Shown here in pieces: positions 1 to 11,518 of a stretch of 64,000 nt of DNA (positions within the stretch are counted from its first letter, which is position 1; every line of letters begins with the position of its first letter). A model generated the notes under the pieces. It saw only the letters and a list, made by a program, of their open reading frames with translations. It was not told the origin of the DNA and searched no databases. The stretch comes from Esteya vermicola (lineage: Eukaryota; Ascomycota; Sordariomycetes; Ophiostomatales; Ophiostomataceae): the NCBI GenBank assembly GCA_002778215.1, contig PCDM01000018.1, positions 6,944,001 to 7,008,000 on the forward strand. The letters run 5' to 3'. The position numbers and the translations under genes are program-made.

Positions 1-1161
1 AGCTCGTCGAGCTCGCTGGCGGCTATTCTGGGTCTCTCCACCACGACAGGCGCCGCAACAGGTCCAACTTTAGGTACAGCAACTGGGTCGGCCACGGGGT
101 CAGCCACAGGGTCGGCTACGGGAACTGCCTCTTCTCGCCAGTCCCTCGCCACCAGCTCGCGCCGGTCTCTGCAGTCGCCTGTGCGTCTTAACCGTTCGTA
201 CACTTGCGGCACGCAGAAGCGCCGGTCTCACCAGCTGGTAGGCAGCAAGGACGCTCGCAAGCGGCCCAGTCTGGACCTGGACTTTTTCACGCAGCCGTTT
301 GCGCTGGAATCCGCCTTTTCCGAGAGCACGGCATCGGCTTCATCCGCTGCCTGTGCGGCAGTGGCTGTCTCTGACAGCGAGATGGAGACGGGGACACCTG
401 CCCCAACCGTCGAGACGGCACCAGTGGCTGCTGCTGCTCCCCCTGCATTGTCGGCCTCGTCGGCCTCGTCGGCCTCGTCGTTGACTAGAGCACGTAACCG
501 CGACGGTCTATTTATTCCTCGTGCGAGAGCCGCCACGATCATGACGTCGTCTATTTCTGCACCCGAGATTATGATGTCTTCGCCGTTTTACCGGGGCGGA
601 GAAGGAGAGGAACTCAGCTCTGCCCGACGTCTGGAGCAGCTGATGGCTCCTCTTCCACCCCTGCCGCCGCTGCTGTCTCTTCAGTCTCAACCACAGCAGC
701 CACAACAGCCACAGCAGCCACAGCAGCCACAGACATCGTCTCTGGAGATCCCCCAACAGCCACCAGCTCGGCTGGGCTCGCCGTTTTCCGCCAAGATGAC
801 GGGAGACAGCAGCAACGCTGCGAGCGGCAGCAGCTTCAGCTTCCCGAACCGGTTCTCTCAGCCGCAGACCGAGTTTGACCTGGCCTCGCTGAGACGGCCG
901 TTTGCCACGGTGCAGCGTGTGGGCGGCGAGGAGAGCAGCCAACTGCAGCAGAGGAAGCCGTCTGCTGCGCCGGCTCGGGCCAATCTGGCTTCGCGGATGG
1001 CCTATCTAGACCAGCGCCTGCGTGAGCTGAACAATGGCCATGGTGGCCGAGGTGTTCATGGCGGCCACATTGGCCACAGTCGCCACAAGAGCCATGGCAG
1101 CCATATCAGCCACAGCAGCTACAAGAGCCACCGTCGCCGCCAGTCCGAGTCTCCGATGTAG
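1..1161 (+). CDS. 3' part of a Ser/Ala/Gln-rich protein with a His-rich tail (5' truncated)
   Basis: The reading frame is open from base 1 to a TAG at 1159-1161, giving 386 residues. The start lies outside the window. I recognise no domain. The N-terminal visible part is a Thr/Gly/Ala/Ser repeat (ATGSATGSATG-like), followed by Ser-rich and Ala-rich stretches, and a poly-Gln/Pro tract (QPQQPQQPQQ) near residues 227-241. A short predicted helix (MAYLDQRLRELNN) precedes a final His/Gly/Ser/Lys-rich tail of about 40 residues (HGGHIGHSRHKSHGSH). The composition suggests a disordered regulatory or scaffold protein. Codon usage is G/C-ending like the neighbouring genes, which supports it being real. 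It could be the last exon of a longer gene. Function is not assignable. Confidence 0.6.
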   Translation, partial: SSSSSLAAILGLSTTTGAATGPTLGTATGSATGSATGSATGTASSRQSLATSSRRSLQSPVRLNRSYTCGTQKRRSHQLVGSKDARKRPSLDLDFFTQPFALESAFSESTASASSAACAAVAVSDSEMETGTPAPTVETAPVAAAAPPALSASSASSASSLTRARNRDGLFIPRARAATIMTSSISAPEIMMSSPFYRGGEGEELSSARRLEQLMAPLPPLPPLLSLQSQPQQPQQPQQPQQPQTSSLEIPQQPPARLGSPFSAKMTGDSSNAASGSSFSFPNRFSQPQTEFDLASLRRPFATVQRVGGEESSQLQQRKPSAAPARANLASRMAYLDQRLRELNNGHGGRGVHGGHIGHSRHKSHGSHISHSSYKSHRRRQSESPM

Positions 1162-2631
1162 ACGGGCAGCACTTTCCCACACACACGTTCCTATTCCTTC
1201 TTCCCCCTTTTATTTCTACCCATTTTCTCTTGATATTTCCATCTTCTATTCCAAGGCAGACACGTATATACTGCATCTATATGCACATATGGACGAGCCC
1301 ATCCAGAGACTCTAGTCTGTTTTGGAGTTTTATTTTTTTATCTTTTTATCTTCACTATTCTTTTCTCACCCCTTTTTGTCTTACTTCTGGTGCCACGACT
1401 CCCTTGCATCACCACGACTGAATTGCCTTTATTCGATACGAAACTTTATGAACAAACGACAAGACGACATGACGACCGAGCCTTTGACGAACCATATACT
1501 GGGATGCTCTTGCTTTGTCTTTTTTCTTGTGTCACTACTTGCTCTTCTATTTTCCAATGTCTTTTGGTTCGCCTCTTGGAAAAGAAATATCTATCCATTT
1601 CTTTTGGTACACAGAACACCAGCGAATCAAATGGCTTCGACACAAGGCGATCTTGTGAGACCTTGATTTTTCTTATACTGGGCGGTAGAGCTATGCATCT
1701 CTTACACATTTAAATATTTCTAAAAAAAAAAGTTGGAAAGGTGGATTTTCATTCTGGTGGATTCCTTCAATGGGTCTCTGGATACCTTTTTTTTTTTCTT
1801 CTCTACTTTCGTTTCATTCTCTTTTCATCAGATGGAGAGGTTTTTCTGTCTGCTAGAGCTGGTCTTTGCCTCACTCGTTTTCGAAGATTGTATGCTCGTT
1901 TCACTCTTTACTCTCCTGGAGACACTTTCCTTTTTCATTTTTCTTTCTTTATATCCTTGTTTTCCTTGTTCTTTTTCGTGATCATTTCTTTTCTGTTTGA
2001 TTTGGTTCTCATGATTGAAATGTGTGTTTTTAGCTGTTACTTTAGAGCCTTTTCACAATAGGAGCCCTTGAAGCTTACATATTTATAGCGTCCTCTGAAT
2101 GTGCACTGTACGAGTAAATGACTAGTCCTGAAAAGAGGGGTAGCTTTGCTGGATCTGCCGGCAGGAACGCTGGGCGTTCCTTCCACGCGGTAGGACGAGA
2201 CGGTCATGGTTCATTCCCTTTTTATTTTTATTTTTTTGCTCGATTGTTTTCTTACCTTCTCACTCTATACTTTTCTTTGGCGTTTCTGTGCTCACTCGAG
2301 CCACAAGCTTTTCTTGGCAGGGGAACGGAGAGAAGGAATGACGAATGGGGGGAGGAGTCAGTCGGGAGAGGTCAGCCAACCAGAACGAGAGACACTTTAA
2401 ATAAGCATCCAACGTGCGAAAAACAACAAAAAGGGCAAAAAAACAACAACAGAAACAGCTGAGCTGGCCAGAGAGAGCTCGTTTTGACCTCTCCTCTGGC
2501 TCGACACTGCCTTTTTTTCCTTTTTTTTTCTATCCTCTTGTCTCTTTTTCCAACGACGCGACAGGCACAAACAAAAAGAAGACAGGCACGAACAAGAAAG
2601 GACAAGAAAGAGAACCCCCCGCCCCTCAAAA
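1162..2631. other. Intergenic: 3' UTR of first gene and promoter of PER1-like gene
   Basis: This is T-rich DNA with many TTTTC/CTTTT runs and no open frame with coding-like composition. The last 250 bases before the PER1 ATG are rich in A/C and AAC/AAG runs, as is common in fungal 5' UTRs. I see no RNA gene or mobile element. Confidence 0.6.
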
Positions 2632-3891
2632 ATGCACTGGCCGACGTCTCCGAGTGGCCGACGTCGGCAGCGGCCGGCCTGGCTGGTGCTGGCCGTCGCG
2701 GCGGCCGTGCTCGTCATGCTGTCGAGCGTGCCGGGTGCGGCGGCTTCTCTCGGCGACCGGCTGCACGAGTTTCGCGACTGTCTGGAGGTGAGTGTGACCT
2801 TGGGGTGGCTCTGGGACGCCTTGACTCTGGGGGACTGACTTTTTTTTTTCTTTTCAGATTTGCCAAGCCGAAAACTGTCAATCCAGCCAGCCGACACCCA
2901 TTCGTATGTGGCCTAAAATACTCCCAAAAGAAACAAACCCCCCCCCCCCCCCCTCCTCCTCCTCCTCCCCCGAAAAAAACAAACTGACACTCCTCCAGCC
3001 CTCCACCGACGCCTCCTCCTCTGGGACTGCCCCAGCGAGTGCGACCAGACCTGCCAGCACCTCGTGACGGCCCGCCGCCGCGCCGCCGGCGAGCCCGTGG
3101 TCCAGTTCCACGGCAAGTGGCCCTTTCACCGCCTGCTCGGCATCCAGGAACCCGCCTCTGTCGCCTTCTCCCTCGGCAACCTCTGGGCCCACGTCGCCGG
3201 CCTCCGCCGCCTGCGCGCCGGCCTCCCCGCCACCTACCCCCTGCGCCCCTACTACGTCGGCTTCGGCCTCGTCGGCGGCGCCTCCTGGGTCTTTAGCACC
3301 CTCTTCCACACGCGCGACTTTGTCCTCACCGAGCGCCTCGACTACTTTGCCGCCGGCGCCTCCATCCTCTACGGCTTCTTCTACACGCCCGTGCGCGTCT
3401 TTCGCATGGACCGCTGGGACGCCCACTCCACCACCACCTCCTCAAGTCGCGTCATCTCATACTGGGCCGCCCTCTGCGCGCTGCTCTACGCCGCCCACGT
3501 CTGCTACCTCACCCTCGTCCGCTGGGACTACGGCTACAACATGGCCGCCAACGTCGTCCTCGGCACCCTGCAGAACGGCCTCTGGTCCTGGTTCTCCTGG
3601 AAGCAGTGGCGCCGCACCGGCTACACCTGGACCATCTGGCCCGGCCTCGCCGTCGCCTGGGTCATGCTCGCCATGAGCCTCGAGCTCTTTGACTTTGCCC
3701 CGCTCGCCGGCATCCTCGACGCCCACTCGCTCTGGCACCTCGGCACCATCGGCCCCACGGTCATCTGGTACAAGTAAGTCTAGCCAGCCAGAGAGCCAAG
3801 CAGGCAAATTGATCGACAAAGCTAACCGTCTAGTTTCCTCGTAAAGGACGCCCTCGACGACCTCTCTGGAAAGACGCGCTTCCAGGACTAA
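2632..3891 (+). CDS. PER1: PER1/PGAP3-like GPI-anchor lipid remodelling protein
   Basis: I join four exons: 2632-2787, 2858-2903, 2999-3773 and 3834-3891, giving 344 aa. All joins are GT-AG and keep frame; the last intron has a GCTAAC branch point. The product has an N-terminal signal/anchor (residues 16-38), the Cys-rich Per1 block LLLWDCPSECDQTCQ (73-87), QFHGKWPFHRLLGIQEP (103-119), and then several membrane spans, including the conserved stretch FSTLFHTRDF. The family (yeast Per1, human PGAP3) is an ER multi-pass phospholipase A2-type hydrolase acting on GPI anchors; this role is from family knowledge. Intron 2 contains a 16-base C run, so its length may be misassembled, but the exon edges are well supported. 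It is convergent with NUP159, with 124 bases between stop codons. Confidence 0.93.
2938..2978 (+). repeat. C16 run plus (TCC)n inside PER1 intron 2
   Basis: A run of 16 C (2938-2953) is followed by TCC repeats and a final C run. It takes the place of the usual polypyrimidine tract and lies about 20 bases before the TCCTCCAG acceptor. Confidence 0.9.
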
Positions 3892-4015
3892 AAAACCCGT
3901 CTTGGATATTATGTAATCACGTGCTTTGTGTACCTAGTCTACTAAACTACTAAATGTAATCCATGAATCTACAAGAGAATTACCGTCCAGCCCGGCTCTT
4001 CCTCGCTCCTCCTCT

Positions 4016-7000
4016 CTAATCCATCCGGATGTGCCGCACTCCCTCCGCCAGCTGGATCCGCTGCAGCCTCTCCACTGTGCGCTGCCGGTCCGTACGCGTC
4101 TGCCGCAGCACTTGCTTGTCCTGGTCGGTATAGCCCGTCAGCTTGCGCCGCGTCGGCGTCCCCGGCTGCAGCATCCCGCTGCTGCCCCCGCCACGGCTGC
4201 CGCTGCCGCCGGGCGACGAGAAGAGCGCCCGCTGGGCGCTGCTCGGCGAGAAGAGGCCCGACCCGCGCTTGGTGTGCTGCTGGTACGACGACCGCAGCTG
4301 CTTCTGTGGCGTCGAAAAGGGCGACGACTGCCGGTCGCCCACGCCGCTGCCACCACCGCTGCCGCCCCCGCCCATGCTGCCACCCGGCCGCCCAAAGCTG
4401 CCGAGACCCAGCTTGCGCATCTGCGCCTCGAGCACGTCAATGTCGCCGCTGCGCTTCTCGGCCATGGCCGTCATCTTGGCAATCGTCCGCATCACCGCCT
4501 CCACCGTCGGCACCGGCATGCCGTTGCTACCCACAGCCCCCATGCCTCCGCCGGCCGCACCCGATGCCGCTGCCATGGTCACCGCCAGCGAGCTCAGCTT
4601 CGTCCGCAGCAGCACTAGCTGCTGCTCCGCCTCCACGAGTCGGCTCACCAGCTTCTTAAACGCCCGCCGCAGCTCGTTTTGCTGCACATCCTGCTCGGCA
4701 CTCAGCGGCAGCGTCCGCGCCGCTGCCGCCTGGTCCGCGCTCACCTGCACCTGGGCCACCCGCGCCAGGTCCTCGTGCATCGCCCGCAGCTTGCTGGCCT
4801 CCCGGCCCAGCGCCTCGGACGCCTCCAGCAGCTCCTCGCCGCCCTTGACGCGCGACGCCCGCAGTTTCATCGGCAGATCCCGGCTCACAATCGCGCTCAG
4901 GTCGTCCACGTCACAGAGCACCCAGCCCTCCGGCTCGTCCAGGTCGTCCTCCGTCTTGTGCTCGCGCGTCGTCGTGCTGCCCGCGCGCGAGTGGCCCCGC
5001 AAGTACGCGTCCATGCTCCGGTTATTCACCCGCAGCACCATGACCATGCGGTTGATGTCGCGGTACACGGCCTCGGCCTGGGCCGCCACAGAGTCGCCGC
5101 CGCCAATGTCCGAGTCGAGAATGTACACGCACTCGGCCAGCTCGAGCGTCGCCGGCAGCGACCGCTCCAGCGACTGATCCATAATCTCCTCGCTGTCCTG
5201 TGCCGCCTGGGCCTGGGCCTCCTCGGCCATGCGCTGCGCGTTGGCCTTGCGCTGCTCCTCCAGATTCGGGTCGCGCGCTGCCCGCCGGCCAGGAAAGAGT
5301 CCGCTGCCCGCCGTCATGCCACCCGCCGGCCGCTGCGTGTCTCGTAGAATCTGTGACGCCATGCCCGGCGCGCTAAAGGACCGCTGCGACTCTTCGCGGA
5401 AGAGCCGTCCAGAGACGGGCGCCTGTCCGACAGGATGCTTGGCCGAGGGTCGCTGGGGGCTCGGTGACCGCGGACTGCGTTCTTGGGCGCGTGGCGGCCG
5501 GAGAGCCGGCGCCTCTCGCTCGCCAAACATTTGCGTCCGAGGCATCTCAATGTGTGAAAAGTTGGATGTAATGCTTGCATCCATGCCGAGGGACGAGAAG
5601 GACCCTCCCTGTGTCGCGTAGCTGGGCGTCTTGACCATGTCGGCTCGGGGGCTGACGTCCTTGCCGACATCTGTTCCACTTCCCTCGTCGTCCTCGTCGT
5701 CTTCGTCGTCCTGCTCTTCCGCCCCCGCCCCCTCATCGTCTCCCTCGTCCGACCCACTCTCCGACGCTTCGGTGCTGGGGGAAGGCGGCGGTTTGGGCAG
5801 GTTGGCAAAGGGATTGGCCATGGCTGGCGTGCTGCCAGACGCAGGGGCCTTGGACGAGAAGATGGACGACCCAAAGACAGACCCGGCAGGCTTCGTTGTG
5901 CTGAACGGGTAGGCCGCACTGGTCGTGCTGCCGCTGCTCTTGGCCTTGGCTGCCTTGGCAGCCGCTGCTGCCTTGAACGGGTCCAGGGGCCGGGTCGCAT
6001 CGCTCGGTAGAGTGGTCGTCGCCGCCGCATCTGCCGTTCCTGTCGTCTCCGTCTTCTTGGATGTAGCAAACGGGACCGGCGGCAGAGGCGCCCCGGTAGA
6101 CTCTGTAGACTCGGGTTTCAGTGCCGTCTGCTTTGAAAACGGGTCGGGAGGCAGCGGCGGCTCGGCTGACTTCTTGCTGGGGATGCTGAAAAGACCAGGA
6201 AAGGCTCCGGGAGTCTCCTTGGCTGCCGTGGCCCCTGCGTTTTCGGGAGTCGGCGGCTTCTTGAACGGATTTTGTGGCAATGGAGCATCGTCCTCTGTGA
6301 CACGGTTAGACGATGATATGGTGGTTCCTGGCTGAACAGCATCTCCTGATTTGCTGGAGGAAGAAGATGACGAGTCTCCTAGAGGAAAGGCATCCTTACT
6401 AGTGGTGTCTGGTGGTAGAGGGACAGACGACTGATCCTGCCGCTTCCCAAACAAGGATGGCTTGGGGGTGGCATCGAGGTCTTTGAGATCCTGCTTGTCT
6501 GCGATGGTGGGCTGCTCTGCTGGCTTACCAAAGAACGCCCCCGGACGTGAGAAGAGACCGGCCGACGGTGCGACGGCAGGCGTGCTGCTGCCAAAGAGGC
6601 CGGCCGACGGAGTGGCCCCGGCTGTGGATGTCAGCGGACTGAAAAACCTCGATGGCGGGGCGGGTGTCGTGGTGGGTGTCGTCGACTCAAAGGGACGGGA
6701 CGCGGGATTGGCGGCGGGCTGCTCAGCCAGAGTCGGAAGAAGAGGAGGAGCAGCGGCGGCGGCGGCGGCAGGGGCAGGAGCATCCATGTCTTCGTCCTTG
6801 GACACGGCGGGCGCTGCTGGCGTGCTGCCGGCCTGGGCCAGAGAGAGGCCAAATCCACTTCCAAACAAGCTGTTTCCGCTGCCGCTGTTGCTGCCCGGCC
6901 TGGCTGCCGGCTTCTCATTATCGTTTGCCGAGGCCACGTCTGCCTTGAACGTTGTTCCGAGGACAAAGGGCGACGAGCCAAAGGGCGACGCTCCTGTGGG

Positions 7001-9198
7001 CTTGGGAGCACCGGAAGGCGACCCAAAGACGGACGTCTTGTTAGTAGAGGGCGCCCCAAAGAGGGATGGCTTGGCAGAAGGGTCAGAAGGCGCCCCAAAA
7101 GCAGAGGTGGTGGCCGAGGGGGACCCAAAGGGCTTGGAGGCGAGAGACGAAGAGCCAAAGATGCTGCCACCGCTCGTGGTGCCCGATGCCAGCGACGCAA
7201 AGCCGCTCTGGCCTGTGCTCTTGAAGGAAGAGAAGGGGTTGCTCTTGGCCCCATCGCCGCTTGGGGCGCCTGCACTCGCGCCTGCCCCGGCGCTGGAAAA
7301 CGGCGAGGGCTTGCTGGCAAAGGCAGAAAAGGCATTCCCTGCCGGGGCCGGGGTGGCCGACGCCGCAGGGCTACCAAAGCTCGCCTGTCCAAAGGCCGAG
7401 GTCTTTGGTGCCGCTCCCCACACGGACGGCTTTGCCCCCAGGCCGCCTCCCGAGCCAAAGGCGGGACCTCCCAGAGCGGCGGGCGCTCCAAAGGCGGGCG
7501 CACGAGAAGGCGAGCCCATGCTGCTGGCTCCGAAAACGGGAGCGGCACTCAGGGGTGTAGTGGTTGCCGGGCTGGCAAAAGCCGGTGCTGGCTTGGGCGA
7601 GGCGAACGCATTGGTGGGCTGAGAGGCGGCAGGAGAGGCGGCGGGCGGTGCTGCAGCCGGGCCGGTGCTGACCGCTGCGAGCCCGGGAAATGTTGTGCCT
7701 TTTCGAATGGACTCGCTGTAGACGACCCACCAGCTCAGCAGGACACCCTCATTGTTCAGCACCCAGAGACCGGGAAGCGGGCCGGGAGACTGCTCGATTT
7801 CGTCCGTCGGGATGGGCTTGAGGACCTTTTCCTTGGCTGACAGATCGAGGGCGACGCCGATAGGAAAGGTCTCGCTGTAATCGGCAGACATGGGCAGCTG
7901 GGCACGTCGTGCATCGTCGGCGAGCTCGGTCGTGGTAAAGACATTGGTGATCTTGTCTGCGGCCGCGTTGCTGGCCAGGGGGGCCTTGGAGCGAGTCAGG
8001 AGCCCAATGTTCTCGACAGCCGTCGACGCCACGAGCAGGACATCCTGCAGGTCTGGAGGGAAGTCGCGGAGGCGGAGGACGGTGTAGTGCGGTGCCTTGT
8101 CGCCAAAAGGCTCGACGGGATCGTTGAGTTTCTGAAAGGTGTATTCGGGCACGGGGCCCGTCTTGGCAGAGCGGGTAATCAGTCGGTATTCGGACGGCGA
8201 GCCCGTCTCAGTCGGGTTGTAGATGGCGAGGAAGACGTCGTTTTCCAGCCACGAGACGGAGGCCACTGATCCGTCAGAAGGAGGCAGAGAGAGAAAGAAA
8301 GAGAGAGAGAGAGAGACATACCGTAAAAGTCACCCAAACCAGGAGGCTTGGGAATGAGGGCCTTTTCCTGCCCATCAGGCGTCATCTGGCAGACGGTACC
8401 GTTGGCACAGCCGGCCACGATCTGCTTGCCCCGGCTGCTCCAGGCGACACAGCTGACCTGGGAGCGCAGCACCGGCTGGCCGCTGGGGCTGTTGCGCAGC
8501 GACTGCTGCTTCAGATCGGCCATGAGGAGGTCACCGTTGGCGGTGACAAGGGCGCACAGCTCCGTCTTGTCGGCCATGGGGTTGGGCATGAGGGAGCGCA
8601 GGGTGGCGCCGTTTGTCGAGAGCTCAAAGGCGCTCTGGGTCGTGCTGCCCTGCGCCAACGCCTGGACATTGTAGACGGCCAAGCCGCCGCCGGTTTCGGC
8701 CGAGAGGATGAGGAAGGCTTCGTCGGCGGTAAAGGCCAGCTGGGAGATGCGCATCGGCATGGGAATGGCCACCTGGGGCGTAAAGGGGAGGATGTCGCCG
8801 TCCTGGTCGCCCTTGTTCTCGGCCAAGAGCGCCGAGCGGATAGACTCTGTCGTGGCGATGTGGACGGCATCTGGTCCAGCAGCGGCCACGAGGCCTTTGT
8901 GGGAGGCGATGCTGATGAGGGAGGCCGTCGAGACAGGCGGCTCGGCCCATTTGGAGACGAGCTGCAGTTTTGTGTCGCCGGCCAGACTGAGAAAACCAAG
9001 TCCCTACATCGTCAGTTTTGAAAAAAAATTTCGGGCTTTTTCTCCTTTTCATCGCATTTGCTTCACCTATCTCATTCTCTCTTTCCTCAAATATCAAAAA
9101 CTCACCTCTGTCTGGATCAGCGCCAGGTCGGGCCCTTGGTTCACTCGTCCACCATCACTGGCGGCTCCAGCGTTGGCCGCTGCAAAGCTGAATGCCAT
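4016..9198 (-). CDS. NUP159: FG-repeat nucleoporin NUP159/NUP214 homologue
   Basis: There are three exons on the minus strand: 9198-9106, 9003-8322 and 8265-4016, giving about 1674 aa. Both joins are GT-AG and in frame; the second intron is a GA/CT-rich 56-mer. The start MAFSFAAANAG was chosen because it leads directly into the conserved LIQTEGLGFLSLAGDTKLQL. Residues 1 to about 460 form the seven-blade propeller-type domain, with VASVSWLENDVFL at the second exon join. A long disordered region follows, with roughly twenty FG/xFG motifs (AFGSG, LFGAPS, VFGSPS), PLPP repeats and an acidic Asp/Glu tract. The C-terminal 400 or so residues are predicted coiled coil and end in a basic segment. The family sits on the cytoplasmic face of the nuclear pore and docks Dbp5/DDX19 through the propeller for mRNA export. 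It shares a divergent promoter region with PUP1. Confidence 0.93.
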
Positions 9199-9991
9199 GC
9201 TCTTCAAAGGAGACACTCAAGACGCAATGATCCTTGTCTTAAGAATGCTCTCGCACTCTCCTGCCACAAAATGCAGGTGCTTCATCCAACTCTATCGATT
9301 CTGCTGTATGTCTGGTCTGGAGTAGCAAGCTCGATAAATGCGTAAAGAAACAGACTGTCCGTTTTGAGAAAAAGAAAAGGTGAGGAAGACTGCCTTTTTT
9401 TTGTTGGGACGATGTTGGAAAGAGGCCGTTTCTATTTTCTGTTGTCTGTTTTCTGCCCGGTCGTCGCTGCCCGTTTTGTTTGAGGAACAACGAACAACGC
9501 GAACCCGCGACTTCTCTTCCCTACTCGTAAAGGCAGCCTTGAAAAAAAAGCTTCTACAAAAGGTTAAGCTCCATCACGTGCACAGCTCAAGCTACGGTCT
9601 CGAATGTGGGTCTACTTGTTGGTAGGCGAGCCAATCAGGCGGCGACAGCCACTCTCGCTAGACGGGAACGCGCGCTTGCCTCTGCCTGAAGCAGAGCTGG
9701 GTTGTGTGGCTTTACCAACTCCATTCGTTTCTCTCTCTCTCTCTCTGGAAAGGCAGCTTTGGAGCCTCGTCAGCAAACGCAGCACCACATTCACGTCTCG
9801 TCGACTCCTCTCACCCTTCACAGGTCTGCCCAGCGTCTCTCTTCTCGCTGCGACGTGTCGATCTGATCCCCTCCACCTCCGTTCCTCTTTTTCTTGACCA
9901 ACAATCCGACTCAGGAAAGGGGGGGTAGAAACCAAACCACCTTTGACCTCATCTACAGCCATCCTCTCTCTCTTTCTCTCTATCCGTCACC
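9199..9991. promoter_or_regulatory. Divergent promoter region between NUP159 and PUP1
   Basis: These 793 bases separate two oppositely oriented starts. A CCAAT box lies at 9631-9635 (GAGCCAATCAGG), about 360 bases from the PUP1 start, with CT-dinucleotide tracts at 9728-9745 and 9965-9981 just upstream of the PUP1 ATG. A TCACGTG E-box-like site is at about 9574. I found no coding frame here. Confidence 0.55.
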
Positions 9992-10885
9992 ATGCCGGGC
10001 TTTGACTTTTCCAACTACAACCGGAACGCGGCATTGCACGCCCGCGGTATCCCCCTGCCCAAGGCCACCAGCACAGGCACCACCATTGTCGGCTGCATTT
10101 TCGATGGCGGCGTAGTCGTCAGTTTTTCTTTCCTTTTTTCCCTCCTTCTCTTTTTCTCTCTCCCCCCTGCTCACCAGCTAGATCGCCGCAGATACCCGTG
10201 CCACCTCGGGCCCCATTGTCGCCGACAAGAACTGCGAAAAACTCCACTACATTGCCCCCAGATCTGGTGTGCCGGCGCCGGCACCGCCGCCGACACCGAG
10301 TTCACCACCGCCCTCATCTCCTCCCAGCTCGAGCTCCACGCCCTCTCCACTGGCCGCAAGCCCCGCGTCGTCACCTGCATGACCATGCTCAAGCAGCACC
10401 TCTTCCGCTACCAGGGCCACATTGGCGCCTACCTCGTCGTCGCCGGCGTCGACCCCACCGGCACCCACCTCTTCACCGTCCACGCCCACGGCAGCACCGA
10501 CAAGCTGCCCTACGTCACCATGGGCTCTGGCTCCCTCGCCGCCATGTCCGTCTTTGAGACCAAGTGGAAGCCCCAGGCACTCTCCCGCGACGAGGCCGTC
10601 GCCCTCTGCAGCGAGGCCATCCAGGCCGGCATCTTTAACGATCTCGGCTCCGGCAGCAACGTCGACGTCACCGTCATCACCTCCGACAAGACTACGCTGC
10701 TGCGCAACTACATCAAGCCCAACGAGCGCGTGCCCAAGATGCGCAGCTACAAGTTTCCGCCCGGCACCACGGCCGTTCTCAACGAGAAGATCACCGTCCG
10801 CAAAGAAGACATTGGCAATTTCGTCACCGTGCACGACCTGCCCGCAGAGAGCGAGGAGACGGAGAAGATGCAAGTCGACCCATGA
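9992..10885 (+). CDS. PUP1: 20S proteasome subunit beta-2 (PUP1), with apparent 1-nt frameshift
   Basis: Exon 1 is 9992-10117 and exon 2 is 10182-10885, with a 64-base intron (donor GTCAGT, acceptor CTAG). The propeptide ends ...ATSTG and the catalytic Thr is residue 30 (TTIVGC). Exon 2 opens correctly with IAADTRATSGP and VADKNCEKLHYIAP, but the next conserved block, IWCAGAGTAADTEFTT, lies one base out of frame. The break is at the C run 10255-10259. After it the frame is intact to the TGA at 10883-10885, with a C-terminal tail as in the beta-2 family. Beta-2 is the trypsin-like, essential subunit, so a dropped C in the assembly is the likeliest cause, not a pseudogene. Because the intron length and the missing base compensate, a single uninterrupted but wrong frame runs from the ATG to the stop and could mislead automated gene calling. 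Confidence 0.9.
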   Translation: MPGFDFSNYNRNAALHARGIPLPKATSTGTTIVGCIFDGGVVVSFSFLFSLLLFFSLPPAHQLDRRRYPCHLGPHCRRQELRKTPLHCPQIWCAGAGTAADTEFTTALISSQLELHALSTGRKPRVVTCMTMLKQHLFRYQGHIGAYLVVAGVDPTGTHLFTVHAHGSTDKLPYVTMGSGSLAAMSVFETKWKPQALSRDEAVALCSEAIQAGIFNDLGSGSNVDVTVITSDKTTLLRNYIKPNERVPKMRSYKFPPGTTAVLNEKITVRKEDIGNFVTVHDLPAESEETEKMQVDP

Positions 10886-10913
10886 GATGCTCGTTGGTCC
10901 TCGTGTTGGTAGA

Positions 10914-10919
10914 AATAAA
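10914..10919 (+). terminator. Possible poly(A) signal of PUP1
   Basis: An AATAAA hexamer lies 29 bases after the stop codon. It is the expected motif at a workable distance; no transcript end was seen. Confidence 0.4.
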
Positions 10920-10941
10920 GAGTCTTTCTAATTCGCTCCTA

Positions 10942-10974
10942 TGCATTTGTGCATTTGTGCATTTGTGCATTTTG
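10942..10974. repeat. Tandem repeat of ATTTGTGC type, about 4 copies
   Basis: TGCATTTG recurs at an 8-base period in the 3' flank of PUP1, then decays into TTTGTTTATTTG. Confidence 0.85.
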
Positions 10975-11518
10975 TTTATTTGCTTTATAATCATGGCATC
11001 TTCCTACTATCTCTACAACAGAAAAGGCCAGGATTCCATCCAGCATGTATTCGGACTCTTGTCCAGACTATGGTATAAACTGTCAATAATGGCCAATACA
11101 ACAAAAGCTCCCCTTGATATCTCCTCCACAAAGTGCCCGGCAGACCGCCAGCTCCTTTTTCGCGCCTGCCTCAATAAAGCTCTCAAAAAAAGAATAAGTA
11201 AAAAGAAATGAAAAGATGAAAAAAAAAATAAAACAAAGAAAAATATATCGCATTAATAGACACGCTTCCTGTCATAAACGAGGGAGCAGTAGCCCCGACG
11301 TGCAACGCCGAATCATAGTAAAAGTAAAGGGGGAAAGAAGAAAGGTAAGGGGAAAGACAAAAGGTAGAGAAGAGAAGGAAAAAGAGAGTAGATGGTGTGT
11401 GGGAATAATCGTGTTCAGTCATGTACAGGGTAAAAAGATATGTGCAGGTGAGCAGACGGGTAAAAAGACGCAGATCATTACTGGCAGAAAAAGGCGAGGG
11501 AGACAGGACTGATATCCC

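Larger units (their letters stand above)
10886..11518. other. Convergent 3' intergenic region, PUP1 / Nif1-like
   Basis: Both flanking genes end here. It holds the poly(A)-type hexamer, the 8-base repeat at 10942-10974, and A/G-rich sequence from about 11180. I see no gene. Confidence 0.6.

Noticed and set aside
9992..10885. A single uninterrupted 297-codon frame through PUP1
   Set aside because: It reads through a clear GT-AG intron and the IAADTRATSGP block in the wrong frame. The real structure is two exons with a one-base break.
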